A stretch of 64,000 nt of DNA from Janthinobacterium sp. J1-1 (GTDB lineage: Bacteria; Pseudomonadota; Gammaproteobacteria; Burkholderiales; Burkholderiaceae_D): NCBI RefSeq assembly GCF_030944405.1, contig NZ_CP132339.1, forward strand, positions 4,588,001-4,652,000, written 5' to 3'. The translations under genes and the position numbers were made by a program. Of this stretch, positions 1 to 8,459 are shown in pieces (positions within the stretch are counted from its first letter, which is position 1; each line of letters opens with the position of its first letter). The notes beneath the pieces are model-generated. The model searched no databases and had not been told where the DNA came from. It saw only the letters and a program-made list of their open reading frames with translations.

Positions 1-1400
1 CGGCGATAGTGGGTGACGGCAAGCGCGGTGTCGCCTGCCGCCTCGCCGGCCTCGGCCAGGCTGTCGTGGCCGTTGGCGCTCCCTGGGTACAGCCTTACCG
101 CCAGCTTGAACACGGCGATGGCGTCGCTGGCCTGCTGCCGGCGCAGCAGGCGATAGCCCCAGGCATTCAGATCGTTTTCGTCCGGCGCGGGCAGCGCATG
201 CTGCTGGCGGATGGACGCCAGTTGCTGGTCCATTTTGTCAAAGCCGCCCTTGCCGATGGCTTGCCGCAGCAAATACAGGGCATGGCTGCCGCCCAGTTCC
301 TGGCGCAAGGCGGGCAGATAAAAGCCGGCCACCGTATCGATCAGCTGCTCGGGTTGTCCGCCGGCCAGGTTGGTCAGGATGATGATCGCCAGGTCGTCGT
401 TTGGATACACATAAAAGGCCGAGCGTGCGCCGCCGATACCGGCCACGGCGCGGTGTGCGTCGCGGCGGATGGCGGGCCAGCCCAGCGCCCACGGCGCCGG
501 CTTGCCATCATTGAGCGTGCTCAGCTGCCACAGCCGTGTCACGCTGGCCGCTTCCAGCAAGCGGCCGGACTGCAGCGCGATCAGCCATTTGGCCAGTTCA
601 CCCGTATTGCTGTTGATGCCGGCGCCAGCGCGCATGAAGACGGGGAAATCCTCGATCACATTGCGGTAATCCTTGCCTGCGAGATAGTAGGAGGTGGCCT
701 TGTTGCGCACCACGTCCTTGGCGTCGCCAAAGCCGCTGTCGGGCATGCCGGCAGGATCGAACTGCCCGCGCCGGATGAACTCCACGAAGGCCAGCCCGCT
801 TTGCCGCTCGATCAGCTGTGCCAGCAAGACGTAATTGGTCTGGTTGTAGCGGTAGCGCTGGCCCGGCTGGAAGTCCATCGGCAACGCCTGCACGGCTTTC
901 CAGGCCGCATCATTGTCATCGGGCTGCGGTCCGACCAGCTTGCCCGTGGCCTGGTTCAGCACATCGGGCAGGCCGGAAGTATGGTTCAGCAACTGGGCCA
1001 CCGTCACGGCTTGCCAGGCTTGCGGCAGGTCGGGCAGATAGCGCGAGATGGGCGCGTCTAGCTCGACCTTGCCCTGCTGCACCAGCTGCATGACGGCCAC
1101 GCCCGTGAAGGCCTTGGTGGCGGAATTGATGGAAAACAGGCTGGAGTCAATCACCGGCACGCCATATTGCAGGGAGGCCAGGCCAAAATTGCGCGCCAGG
1201 ACCACCTTGCCGTGCTGTATCACCGCAATCTGCAAGCCGGGAATTTGCCGCTCCTGCATTTCGTTTTGCAAAAAGGCGGCGACGCCCTGCTCGACCGTGC
1301 TTGCCTGGCCGGCTGGCGCCGTCTTGGCCGCAGCACTGGCGCTGGCAGGTGCGGCAACGAGCGCGATCAGCAGGGCAGCCAGCGGCAGGCGACGGTTCAT
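1..1400 (-). CDS. Serine hydrolase, class C beta-lactamase-like (3' end outside window)
   Basis: Exported penicillin-binding-protein-like serine hydrolase; the frame is open from the ATG at 1398-1400 to the window edge, so at least 466 residues are present and the end is missing. A signal peptide runs through about residue 22 (MNRRLPLAALLIALVAAPAS). The acylation motif SATK is at about residues 93-96, and a later YNQTNYVLLA stretch aligns with the family's YxN region, although the usual Asn position reads Gln. The last visible part (RLLRRQQASDAIAVFKLAVRLYPGSA) resembles a TPR helix pair, an arrangement seen in esterase/beta-lactamase-fold proteins with C-terminal TPRs. Substrate is unknown; esterase or peptidase activity is as likely as beta-lactam hydrolysis. 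Confidence 0.85.
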   Translation of the reverse strand, partial: MNRRLPLAALLIALVAAPASASAAAKTAPAGQASTVEQGVAAFLQNEMQERQIPGLQIAVIQHGKVVLARNFGLASLQYGVPVIDSSLFSINSATKAFTGVAVMQLVQQGKVELDAPISRYLPDLPQAWQAVTVAQLLNHTSGLPDVLNQATGKLVGPQPDDNDAAWKAVQALPMDFQPGQRYRYNQTNYVLLAQLIERQSGLAFVEFIRRGQFDPAGMPDSGFGDAKDVVRNKATSYYLAGKDYRNVIEDFPVFMRAGAGINSNTGELAKWLIALQSGRLLEAASVTRLWQLSTLNDGKPAPWALGWPAIRRDAHRAVAGIGGARSAFYVYPNDDLAIIILTNLAGGQPEQLIDTVAGFYLPALRQELGGSHALYLLRQAIGKGGFDKMDQQLASIRQQHALPAPDENDLNAWGYRLLRRQQASDAIAVFKLAVRLYPGSANGHDSLAEAGEAAGDTALAVTHYR

Positions 1401-1494
1401 GGTGACTCTTTCCATATAGAAATATTACAAGAAGGACTCGCAGTCTTGCATATCTATTTATCAAGGTCAAAACAAATCGCGGGGCACGCGCTGC

Positions 1495-1818
1495 TTACTC
1501 TTCCATCCACACATCCTCGTATCCATCGCGGTCGAGAATGAACTTCGCGCCACTGGGCAAGGCCAGGTAGTCGAGCACCTGCGGCAGCAGCTCCCGCAGG
1601 TGCGCCGTGTGCAGCGGCTGGTAAAAATCCGCCGCATCGGAATGTTCGCCGCAATGGATAAACCAGCTGATGGTGCCGTTCTCGGGCAAGGCGATGCGGG
1701 TGCCGTAGATGGGCGACTGGTCCAGGCTGGCGGTCGCCACGGCCACCATCGCTTCGGGCGCCTGCGCGGCCAGGCCGTGCCTGGCGCAGATTTGCTGCTG
1801 CTTGTCGTTGATGGCCAT
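1495..1818 (-). CDS. Imm33-like (DUF2185) immunity-type protein
   Basis: A 107-aa soluble protein. The C-terminal half (ISWFIHCGEHSDAADFYQPL, then LDRDGYEDVWMEE) matches my memory of the Imm33/DUF2185 fold, in which a W-hydrophobic-CGE segment and a terminal G-x-E/D-x-VW motif are conserved. Family members neutralise secreted polymorphic toxins, but many are orphan copies. No toxin gene is adjacent. The gene starts three bases after the stop of the next gene upstream (1822-2151), so the two are probably co-transcribed. Function is by family resemblance only. Confidence 0.7.
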   Translation of the reverse strand: MAINDKQQQICARHGLAAQAPEAMVAVATASLDQSPIYGTRIALPENGTISWFIHCGEHSDAADFYQPLHTAHLRELLPQVLDYLALPSGAKFILDRDGYEDVWMEE

Positions 1819-1821
1819 GCT

Positions 1822-2151
1822 TCAGGATCTTATGTATTGGTAATGCAGGGTCGGAACGCCGTCCTGGTCGGCAACGTCCAGGTGCAGTCTCGCCTCGCCT
1901 GGCTTGCCATCGGCAAACAGCTCGCACGCCATGCCCAGCGCGCCATCGTTCATCGGATACCAGTCAGGGGCCGGTCCCAGCGCAAGGGCGACGCCGCGCT
2001 GGAAATAACTGTCCATGGCCTCGAATACTTCGTCCGCGCAGGCGCTGGAAAAATGGCACAGCGTTTGTATCGCTTCACTGTCGCGTGTATTGATGGCGGC
2101 CAACAACTCGCTGACCAAGGCGTGGGCTTGTTTGATTCTATTTTGATCCAT
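1822..2151 (-). CDS. Hypothetical protein, paired with the Imm33-like gene
   Basis: A 109-aa protein from the ATG at 2149-2151 (MDQNRIKQAHALVSELLAAI). An in-frame ATG at 2206-2208 would add a hydrophobic stretch of 19 residues (with FFIYIIIIF) and has a GAGG about 12 nt upstream, so an N-terminally anchored form cannot be excluded. The body is an acidic alpha/beta sequence with no catalytic motif I recognise. It lies immediately upstream of the Imm33-like gene on the same strand. It could be another immunity-type or an SnoaL-like small protein, but I cannot assign it. Confidence 0.6.
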   Translation of the reverse strand: MDQNRIKQAHALVSELLAAINTRDSEAIQTLCHFSSACADEVFEAMDSYFQRGVALALGPAPDWYPMNDGALGMACELFADGKPGEARLHLDVADQDGVPTLHYQYIRS

Positions 2152-2278
2152 AAAGATGATGATTATGTAGATAAAGAAATTTGACACAAGCCGAACGATT
2201 TTCCACATCTACTCAACCGACCTCTTCCGCCGGTAGCTAGCTGCACTTCAGCCATGGCGAGGAATCTTCTGACCTTTG

Positions 2279-2887
2279 CTAGACGCGACAGGCACTAAAC
2301 TGCTCTGCAACAATATACGACCGCCCAAATTCAAGTACTTGCAGTTTCCCATAGCCCACGTGCTTTGAACCGTCCCAGCGCGTTGGCAGGTGGCCGGGTA
2401 ATGCGTTCGTGATAACGGGCTTGTCCTTTAACGCCTCCAGAATGTGTTTTGCCACCGACTCGGGGAATCTCCCGAGTAGTCCGTAGTTCGAACTGGATAT
2501 TCCCTTGATGGTCGGCGCCGCATTCATGAATCTTGCGATGCTTTCCGGCCTGCCCATGACTTCTATGCAGCATGAACAAACAATACCGAACAAAGTCTCA
2601 GGCGCCACTGCGTTTTTGAAAAACATGATGTCGACTACCGGCTCTAGAAAAGGCTTCAGCAATGGGGAATCATTCGAAAGGGAAAGCGCCTCTGCCCCGC
2701 TTGAACAAAGAGACTCCTCGACGACTCCAAGACAAGAAATCTCCCACATTTCCGGGTCACGGCCATCGTAAAATTGAATCGACAGATTTAACTTGAGGTC
2801 ATTTGCAAACCAGTTAGCATCGACAAGTCGAATCCAACCTTCAGCATCGTCAAAATTTTCGTTTAAGGATTCCAGTAATTCTTTCAT
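2279..2887 (-). CDS. Hypothetical protein, low-GC, possible acquired gene
   Basis: A 202-aa protein (MKELLESLNENFDDAEGWIR) with no recognised domain, signal peptide or membrane segment. Base composition is visibly AT-richer than the surrounding 60-65% GC genes, and codon use includes many AAA, TTT and ATT codons, which suggests recent transfer. It follows the same strand as the two immunity-like genes downstream, with a 127-nt gap. A cluster of isolated small proteins next to an Imm33-like gene is compatible with an immunity islet, but that is inference from position only. Confidence 0.6.
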   Translation of the reverse strand: MKELLESLNENFDDAEGWIRLVDANWFANDLKLNLSIQFYDGRDPEMWEISCLGVVEESLCSSGAEALSLSNDSPLLKPFLEPVVDIMFFKNAVAPETLFGIVCSCCIEVMGRPESIARFMNAAPTIKGISSSNYGLLGRFPESVAKHILEALKDKPVITNALPGHLPTRWDGSKHVGYGKLQVLEFGRSYIVAEQFSACRV

Positions 2888-3201
2888 ATTCCTCAGTACA
2901 AGTTTGTCATATCCGACTGTCCGTCTTCGGCCTATTGTGTTGAAATACGCGGGTACGTTGACGTTTAGATAGAAATCATACCTGTAAAAAAAATACGATT
3001 CAGAAATGGTTGCCTTGTACCACAGAACTTTCCTACATGCCAGCAGCCTGTATCCCTATGCACAGACTGGGCCATGGCGGTGACAATGTTTTCTCCGACG
3101 GCGCCCTCCATTGCACGCCAAGGGACGGCGCATCGGAAGCAAGCAGGCCAGGCAGCCAGAGGCTGTCATGCATATGTATCCCACTTACAAAGGAAACTAT
3201 C
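2888..3201. other. Intergenic region, AT-rich
   Basis: About 314 nt between the divergent genes at 2887 and 3202. The first half is AT-rich and includes a run of eight A residues near 2985. A ribosome-binding AAAGGA sits just before the ATG at 3202. No convincing gene is present; the long upstream extension of the 3202 frame has no appropriate start signal. It presumably carries both divergent promoters. Confidence 0.5.
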
Positions 3202-3564
3202 ATGAACTCGAACAAATCGAACCAGACCAGCAAATCGTCGTCGGACAAGCAAGCCGATACCATGCAAAAAGGTAATCAACAGTCCGGCAATCAACAGTCA
3301 GGTAGCCAACAAGGCGCCGGCAAGCAAGGCGGCACCCATGAGCAGCACGTGGAAGCGGGCCGTCAAAGCCACAAGAACGATGCCAATCGCGGTGGCGCCT
3401 CGCAACAATCGGGCAATGCACAGGGCAACCAGCAGTCCGACCGCTCGCAAGGCAATCAGCAGTCGGCGTCCGGCTCGGGTTCCAGCTCCGGCTCGCGCGG
3501 CGGCACGCATGAGCAGCACGTGGAAGCCGGCCGTCAAAGCCACAAGAATGACGCCAAGCGCTAA
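3202..3564 (+). CDS. KGG/Con-10-like stress-induced repeat protein
   Basis: A 120-aa, extremely hydrophilic, probably disordered protein rich in Gln, Ser, Gly and Asn with no hydrophobic core. Two near-identical units, GGTHEQHVEAGRQSHKND at about residues 43-60 and again at about 100-117, resemble the glycine-rich acidophilic repeat (KGG, PF10685) found in stress-induced proteins and fungal Con-10. They are separated by a Q/S/G linker. The start at 3202 is preceded by AAAGGA at good spacing. The gene is monocistronic, ending in a strong hairpin terminator at 3604-3640. A role in desiccation or general stress is inferred from family only. Confidence 0.75.
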   Translation: MNSNKSNQTSKSSSDKQADTMQKGNQQSGNQQSGSQQGAGKQGGTHEQHVEAGRQSHKNDANRGGASQQSGNAQGNQQSDRSQGNQQSASGSGSSSGSRGGTHEQHVEAGRQSHKNDAKR

Positions 3565-3603
3565 GCCTTGCGGTCCAGCCGGACCAGCACAGCTTCGCTA
3601 GCG

Positions 3604-3640
3604 ACAGCCAGGCCGGCAAACTTGCCGGCCTGGCTGTTTT
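3604..3640 (+). terminator. Rho-independent terminator after the KGG-like gene
   Basis: Perfect 16-bp inverted repeat (ACAGCCAGGCCGGCAA against TTGCCGGCCTGGCTGT) with a 2-nt loop, followed by TTTT. It lies 40 nt past the stop at 3564 and isolates that gene from the DUF3297 gene. Confidence 0.9.
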
Positions 3641-3695
3641 ATTGCGCAGCATGCAGCCGTTGTCTGCTGGCGCATTCTGCGCGATAATGACGCCC

Positions 3696-3944
3696 ATGAA
3701 CGATACCACTACCTTACCCCCATTGCCCGATCGCCTGTCGATCGACCCCAGCAGCCCTTATCACGTCGCCGCCGTGTTTGAAAACGACGTGGGCATCAAG
3801 TTCAACGACAAGGAACGCCTCGATGTCGAAGAATATTGCATCAGCGAACGCTGGATCAAGGTTGCCTCGACCAAGTCGCTGGACCGCCGCGGCCGCCCGC
3901 TGCAAATCAAACTGAAAGGCAAGGTCGAAGCGTTCTACCGCTGA
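3696..3944 (+). CDS. DUF3297 family protein
   Basis: An 82-aa small soluble protein beginning MNDTTTLPPLPDRLSIDPSS. The sequence PYHVAAVFENDVGIKFNDKE and the closing LQIKLKGKVEAFYR match the DUF3297 family as I know it, a conserved proteobacterial protein of unknown function whose members share the signature 'I..N..ER.DVEEYC.SE.WI'. Two in-frame ATGs lie nearby (3687 and 3696); 3696 gives the usual family N-terminus. It ends just before a bidirectional terminator. Confidence 0.85.
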   Translation: MNDTTTLPPLPDRLSIDPSSPYHVAAVFENDVGIKFNDKERLDVEEYCISERWIKVASTKSLDRRGRPLQIKLKGKVEAFYR

Positions 3945-3963
3945 TGCTTGTCCATCTTGTTGT

Positions 3964-3992
3964 AAAAAAGGCCGATCCGATCGGCCTTTCTT
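3964..3992. terminator. Bidirectional rho-independent terminator
   Basis: Inverted repeat AAAGGCCGAT-CCG-ATCGGCCTTT at 3967-3989, flanked by A and T tracts. It is placed between the plus-strand DUF3297 gene and the end of the minus-strand DUF2063 gene, so it serves both convergent units. Confidence 0.9.
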
Positions 3993-4010
3993 GCATCTGG
4001 CGACCGCGTC

Positions 4011-4859
4011 TCAATCCTCGCCGCAAGTGATACCGGCTGCTGCGGCAAGCGGCAGCCACAACATGGCGTCGGCCAGCACCTGGTCGACCGGCAAGGCGCA
4101 CTGACGGGCTGCATGCAAAGCGCAGGCCTGCAGGCTGCCGGCATCGTCGCTTGCCGCCTGCAGCAAATGAAATTGCCACGGCAGCAAGCTGTGCATGCCG
4201 AGCCGATAATGCAAGCGCGCGATGGCGACATGGCCGGGCCCCGGTGCGGGCTGGGGCGGCATGGCGTCATCGGGGGCGGCCTGTGCTTCGCGCCAGAATG
4301 CCTGCAGGGAAAACGACAGGGACAGCAGGCGCGTGCACGGCGCCAGCCGTATCCGCGTCTCGCCGCCGGTGAGCCAGGCCAGGTCCGGCATGGACACCGC
4401 CGCCCGCTGCTCCAGTCCCCGCGCCCTGCCCGCCTCGCTGCGCGCGCGTTCCAGCCGGGCCAGCTCAACGGGAAAGCGCAGCTGTTCGCCACCGCCCGCC
4501 GGCTGGCTGGCCGCAAGGAAATCGGCAAAGCCGCCCCCCAGGTCATACAAGGTGGGCGAGCGCGAGGGGTGGCGCCAGACATAGGCGCGGGCGAAAAAGT
4601 CGAACAGTTCCGCGCCCATGGTCTTGCGCAGCACGGGGAAATCGACCTGCAGGCATTCGAGCAGGCGCTGCACATAGCCGTCGGCGTAGATATGCAGGCG
4701 CGCCTGGCGGCCGGCCGCGCTCTTAAACACCTCGTCCCGGCTCAGGCCATGGTGATGCTGTGCCAGTTCCATGCCGCGCTGCGCGCCGCCGGGCGCCGTC
4801 ATGGCCGTCAAAAACCAGACCTGCAGCCGCGCCAGCGATTGTTGCTCGGATTCATGCAT
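4011..4859 (-). CDS. DUF2063 family MNIO partner protein (BufC/HvfC-like)
   Basis: A 282-aa protein from the ATG at 4857-4859 ([20 protein letters not shown]). The N-terminal half carries the DUF2063 'putative DNA-binding' pattern: [20 protein letters not shown] near residue 70, then [20 protein letters not shown] and [14 protein letters not shown]. In MNIO systems such as bufferin (BufC) and HvfC, and by analogy TglI/ChrI-type partners, this protein binds the precursor and presents it to the MNIO enzyme rather than binding DNA. It overlaps the 3' end of the MNIO gene by 8 nt, so the pair is translationally coupled. An upstream ATG at 4865 is an alternative start. It is the last gene of the unit, before the terminator at 3964-3992. 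Confidence 0.88.
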   Translation of the reverse strand: MHESEQQSLARLQVWFLTAMTAPGGAQRGMELAQHHHGLSRDEVFKSAAGRQARLHIYADGYVQRLLECLQVDFPVLRKTMGAELFDFFARAYVWRHPSRSPTLYDLGGGFADFLAASQPAGGGEQLRFPVELARLERARSEAGRARGLEQRAAVSMPDLAWLTGGETRIRLAPCTRLLSLSFSLQAFWREAQAAPDDAMPPQPAPGPGHVAIARLHYRLGMHSLLPWQFHLLQAASDDAGSLQACALHAARQCALPVDQVLADAMLWLPLAAAAGITCGED

Positions 4860-5781
4860 GGACATCTCCCAGGTGAAAGCTGAGCGGGCTGGACACGGCG
4901 CCGCGCGCAGGCACCAACGGTGCTTCGTCCGAAAACTCGCCCCGTTCGGCCGCGCGCGCCTTGGCCAGTTCCGCCAGCAGCTGCGGATACGGCGGGATAT
5001 TCGCATCCCATTCCAGCAGCGCCGACACGCCGCCCGTCAGCCGCTGCGCCAGCGCATACAGCCGCCAGACAGCAGCCGGCACGGGGGCGTCATGCGTGTC
5101 GATCAGCACCTCGCCGCAATCGGTGGGGCCAGCCAGGTGGAGTTGCACGATATGCCGGTGCGGCAATTGGCGGATATAGTGCGCCGCGTCGTAGCCGTGG
5201 TTGTGCGCGCTGACGTACACATTGTTCACGTCCAGCAGCAGGCCGCAGCCCGTGTCTTCGGCCAGGCGGCCCAGGAATTCCCATTCCGGCATGCTGGAGC
5301 TGGCGAACTCGACATAGGTGCTGGGGTTTTCCAGGATCAGCGGACGGCCGAGGAAATCCTGCACCTGGCGCACGCGCGCGGCCACATGCCGAAAACTGGC
5401 CTCGTCCAGCGGCAGCGGCAGCAGGTCGTGGCTGTTGACGGAGGCGGCACCGGTCCAGCACAGATGGTCAGAAATCCAGGCCGGCCGCACCTCCTCGGCC
5501 AGCTGGCGCAGCTTGGCCAGGTAGCGCAGGTCGAGCGGATCGCTGCTGCCGATCGACAGCGACACGCCATGCATGACGATCGGCACTTGCGCCGCCACTT
5601 GCTCCAATACATGGCGGCCATAGCCATGGTTGTCGATAAAGTTCTCGCTGATGATCTCGAACCAGTCCACCTGCGGTCCGTGTTCCAGGATGTGCTGGTA
5701 GTGTTGCGGGCGCAGCCCGACGCCCAGGCCCAGATGCGGCAGGCCCAGGCGGGGAGCCGCCAGTTTATTGGCGGCCATCAT
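4852..5781 (-). CDS. MNIO family (DUF692) multinuclear non-heme iron oxidative enzyme
   Basis: A 309-aa TIM-barrel enzyme of the MNIO family (formerly DUF692; MbnB, TglH, BufB, HvfB). Expected metal ligands are visible in order: His71 ([10 protein letters not shown]), Asp105-His106 (WISDHLCW), Glu151-Asn152 ([10 protein letters not shown]), Asp184-x-Asn-Asn ([16 protein letters not shown]), His215 ([10 protein letters not shown]), Asp228 and His230 (IDTHDAPVP), and Glu257 (LLEWDANIP). Known members oxidatively rearrange cysteine (and in some cases Asn or Asp) residues in peptide substrates. The ATG overlaps the stop of the upstream ferritin-like gene as TGATG at 5779-5783, which implies near-stoichiometric co-translation. 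No small bufferin or HvfA gene is adjacent. Confidence 0.92.
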   Translation of the reverse strand: MMAANKLAAPRLGLPHLGLGVGLRPQHYQHILEHGPQVDWFEIISENFIDNHGYGRHVLEQVAAQVPIVMHGVSLSIGSSDPLDLRYLAKLRQLAEEVRPAWISDHLCWTGAASVNSHDLLPLPLDEASFRHVAARVRQVQDFLGRPLILENPSTYVEFASSSMPEWEFLGRLAEDTGCGLLLDVNNVYVSAHNHGYDAAHYIRQLPHRHIVQLHLAGPTDCGEVLIDTHDAPVPAAVWRLYALAQRLTGGVSALLEWDANIPPYPQLLAELAKARAAERGEFSDEAPLVPARGAVSSPLSFHLGDVHA

Positions 5782-7808
5782 CAGGTCGACGGTGGCAGGG
5801 CCATGCGCAAATCGGTCGGCGCCGGCTTGGCTGCGGGGGTTGCGCCGCGCGCCGCCATCACCTTGACATACGCTTCCCAGGCCTTGTCATACACGCTTTC
5901 GCCAAGGGCGAAGCTGACGGTCTGGCCCAGGGATTCCGACTTGTGGTCCGGGCCCGGGCCGAAGTTGTACAGGGTCATGGTGCCTGGCGTGGCGTTGGGG
6001 TACAGCTGGGAGGCCGAAATCGGCACGGCACAGCCGCCGAAGGTGGCGCATTTGTTGTCGCTTGGTGCGCTGTAGACGTCGTCCGCCGGCACCGGTGGCG
6101 GCGGTTTGGGCGCGCCGCACAGATTGCCCGCCACCTTGGTTACCTTGGCCGAATGGCCACAGGACGAGCCGCCGCACTGGCCGCCACCCGTATCGAGCTG
6201 GGCAAAGCCGCAGCCGCCCTGGGCATGGCAGCCGTTCGAGCCGCGACAGGTATGGTAGACGGCCAGCGCCGCGCAGGTGGCTTCGGCCTCGCCTTCCAGG
6301 TGCATGCCCTGGCAGGCGTGGTACAGGATGTCCTTGTCGCGCACCGGCACGCCCGTTGCCAGGTTGGGCGCCTGGCCCAGCACGGCCCAGCACAGCGCCA
6401 TGCGGTCACCGGCGCCGACCATCGACGGATACGGAAACGCCGTGCTCTGGTCTTGCCAGTAGGTATCGAGCACCGAGGTGATGCCGTAGATGGCGCCGTT
6501 GGCGACCGTGCTCAGCATCGTCAGGGTGTCGGACTTGTCTTTCAAGCGGTTCAGCGCGCCCGCCACATCGTCGGGGCCGGGAATATTCTGCGGCGCCGTG
6601 GCCTGATTATAGTGCTCGTTGGTCAGCATGGCCGCGTCCCAGACATGGCCTTCCGCATGCCATTGCGCCCAGGTCTTCACCGGCAGCATGTGCTTCACAT
6701 GGCCGAAGCGCTCGTAGTGATCATATTTGGCGCTGTCGTGGCGGGCCGCCGCGTCGCGCGACTCGGCGTCGCCGCCGTCGTTGCTGTAGGAGGGATAATC
6801 GACCTTCAGCGCCGCATCGTCCTCGCGGTAATCGGGTTGCACCGCCATCAGCATGGCGCCCACGTTGCGGCGGTAGCGCTTGATGGCGCCATCGCTGCCC
6901 TCGCCCTGGTCGGTAATCGCGGCCATCATGTCGATCGCCTTGTTGAACGAGGTGATATTGCCGCCATCCTGGACATTCGGCCCGAAGCTGGTGTCGAAGC
7001 GGGGGAACTCGGCCTTTTCATGGCCCTTGACGGTGGTGTTGAACATGTCCTGCTGCACCGAGTTATTGACGAACAGCTTCTGCCACAGGGTTTCACCATC
7101 GGTGTACTCGATGCTGATATAGGCCGCATAGCATTCGTACATATAGCCGATGGTGCCGAACAGGGGCAGGTCGTGCACATGCTTGCCCGGCGTCCAGCCG
7201 TCCAGCGGCACTTGCGGGAAATACTTGGTGTGATCAAGCTTGTCGAAGGCGCGCAGCTGCTCCCGCGCCTGCTTTTCCGGCTGCTCGATGGCGCGGAACA
7301 GCTCGCACTGGTTCTCGTTCAGCTCTTCCAGGTTGACCCGCACCTTGCTGTAGCCCGAGGTGTCCTTCAGGTCGACGATATGCGGAATCGTGGTCAGATC
7401 TGGTCCGTAGCAGGTCCAGCCATGCTGCTGGTTCTGCAGTTCCGCACCCGTGAAGCACGGCGCGGCGCCGATCGCGGTGGCGATATTCGACGCCATCTGC
7501 AGGTGCAGCATTTCCTGGATAAACACGCTGAAGATGATGTTGAAGGCCTTTTGCTCTTTCGACTCGGGCCGCGCGGTGGTGCTCATGCCCGGCCATTGCC
7601 GGCCTTCGTAGTAGCGCACGCCCTTGGAATTGATCTGGTGCGTGCCGTAAATCGAATACATGGTGGCCATGTACAGCGGGATGGTAAACAGCTCCACGCT
7701 GACGGCCGCCTGCGCAATGGCGCGCACGGCCGCCGTATCGGTGGCCAACTGGTCGAGCGGACGGTGCTTGATCGGCGACTGGGTACTGCCTGCTTCGGGC
7801 ATTTTCAT
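5781..7808 (-). CDS. VioB-like ferritin-fold protein with Cys-rich C-terminal module
   Basis: A 675-aa protein starting at the ATG of [10 protein letters not shown] (7806-7808), preceded by GGAGAG. Residues about 25-290 look like the ferritin-like domain (PF12902) of VioB/RebD-type proteins: helix [16 protein letters not shown] (Glu39) and helix [16 protein letters not shown] with the ExxH pair Glu99/His102. A middle region (about 370-480) has further helices. Residues 499-593 contain ten cysteines (499, 512, 521, 527, 533, 545, 550, 564, 587, 593), including [13 protein letters not shown] and [10 protein letters not shown], which recall the GKCG repeats of HvfA/bufferin precursors. The last 80 residues are Cys-free. 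Four further cysteines (118, 133, 168, 226) lie in the ferritin part and Cys473 just before the cluster. No signal peptide is evident. It is the first gene of the MNIO unit and the likely substrate; enzymatic role unknown. Confidence 0.85.
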   Translation of the reverse strand: MKMPEAGSTQSPIKHRPLDQLATDTAAVRAIAQAAVSVELFTIPLYMATMYSIYGTHQINSKGVRYYEGRQWPGMSTTARPESKEQKAFNIIFSVFIQEMLHLQMASNIATAIGAAPCFTGAELQNQQHGWTCYGPDLTTIPHIVDLKDTSGYSKVRVNLEELNENQCELFRAIEQPEKQAREQLRAFDKLDHTKYFPQVPLDGWTPGKHVHDLPLFGTIGYMYECYAAYISIEYTDGETLWQKLFVNNSVQQDMFNTTVKGHEKAEFPRFDTSFGPNVQDGGNITSFNKAIDMMAAITDQGEGSDGAIKRYRRNVGAMLMAVQPDYREDDAALKVDYPSYSNDGGDAESRDAAARHDSAKYDHYERFGHVKHMLPVKTWAQWHAEGHVWDAAMLTNEHYNQATAPQNIPGPDDVAGALNRLKDKSDTLTMLSTVANGAIYGITSVLDTYWQDQSTAFPYPSMVGAGDRMALCWAVLGQAPNLATGVPVRDKDILYHACQGMHLEGEAEATCAALAVYHTCRGSNGCHAQGGCGFAQLDTGGGQCGGSSCGHSAKVTKVAGNLCGAPKPPPPVPADDVYSAPSDNKCATFGGCAVPISASQLYPNATPGTMTLYNFGPGPDHKSESLGQTVSFALGESVYDKAWEAYVKVMAARGATPAAKPAPTDLRMALPPST

Positions 7809-8459
7809 GCTGGTCTCTCCACGGGAAGATTGCGTATCGGATGGATGCCCTGCCCGCGCCATTCTGCGTGGCGCCGGGAAAGGCTGGAATATGATACTTC
7901 GTGAAAAGATATTCTTACGTCAAGATTTAAATGCCGTGAAAAAGAACGCTTTTTACCGATTCGGTCGCTGCCTTCCCTGTAAAAAACAGTGTTTTTCCTT
8001 ATATCCATGACAATTGGATAGATTTTGCAAATCGCGCGTGTATAAGCCGTGCGCCGCGCTGCACTGGCTAGTGACTATCGATTCAATAGTCACTGTGATG
8101 GCCGCAGGAAAGCGCAATCGGGTGTCTGCGCATTACATGCGCTACCAGCCCAACTATCCGGGCTGGCGCTCAATACTCGACGCCAGGAGAATATTGCTCT
8201 CCGCATGCTTGCTCGAGGCGACAGCGCTGGTGGCTGGCAAGGTCGAATGGACCGAAGGACGCAAAATGGAATCTCTGATTCAGGAAATTGCCCATGGCAA
8301 TGTGAGCATTTCGATCTATCACCTCGATGGCGTCGAGGTTGGCCAAGTCCAGCCAGACAAGGTACACGCCTTTCCGCGCACGTGATGAAACACCTATCGT
8401 GTTATATCGTCCCGCGACCTGGAACCTGATGCCTCAACTAACGTTGCCCATCGCCCGCA
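7809..8459. other. Long intergenic region with at most a doubtful small ORF
   Basis: About 650 nt between the divergently oriented ferritin-like unit and the convergent glutaminyl cyclotransferase end. The part nearest 7900-8000 is AT-rich and probably holds the minus-strand promoter for the ferritin/MNIO unit; a TTGACG (7918-7923, minus) is present but I see no well-spaced -10. A 39-codon plus-strand frame at 8266-8385 (MESLIQEIAHGNVSISIYHL) follows GAAGGAC and could be a small gene or the remnant of one. I recognise no family and do not call it. Confidence 0.4.

Noticed and set aside
3328-3555. Direct repeats considered as a CRISPR-like array
   Set aside because: Only two units, in frame within a protein gene, with protein-coding conservation.
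5781-7808. Considered as part of a violacein-type pathway because of VioB likeness
   Set aside because: No vioA, vioC, vioD or vioE genes are present, and the C-terminal Cys module and MNIO coupling are not features of VioB.
5943-7904. A 653-codon plus-strand frame opposite the ferritin-like gene
   Set aside because: Composition typical of antisense frames (Val/Gly/Arg/His), no start signal, and the opposite strand has clear helices and motifs.
8014-8385. A 123-codon plus-strand frame
   Set aside because: No ribosome site at its first ATG, poor codon use in the first two thirds, and no recognisable family; only the last 39 codons could be real.
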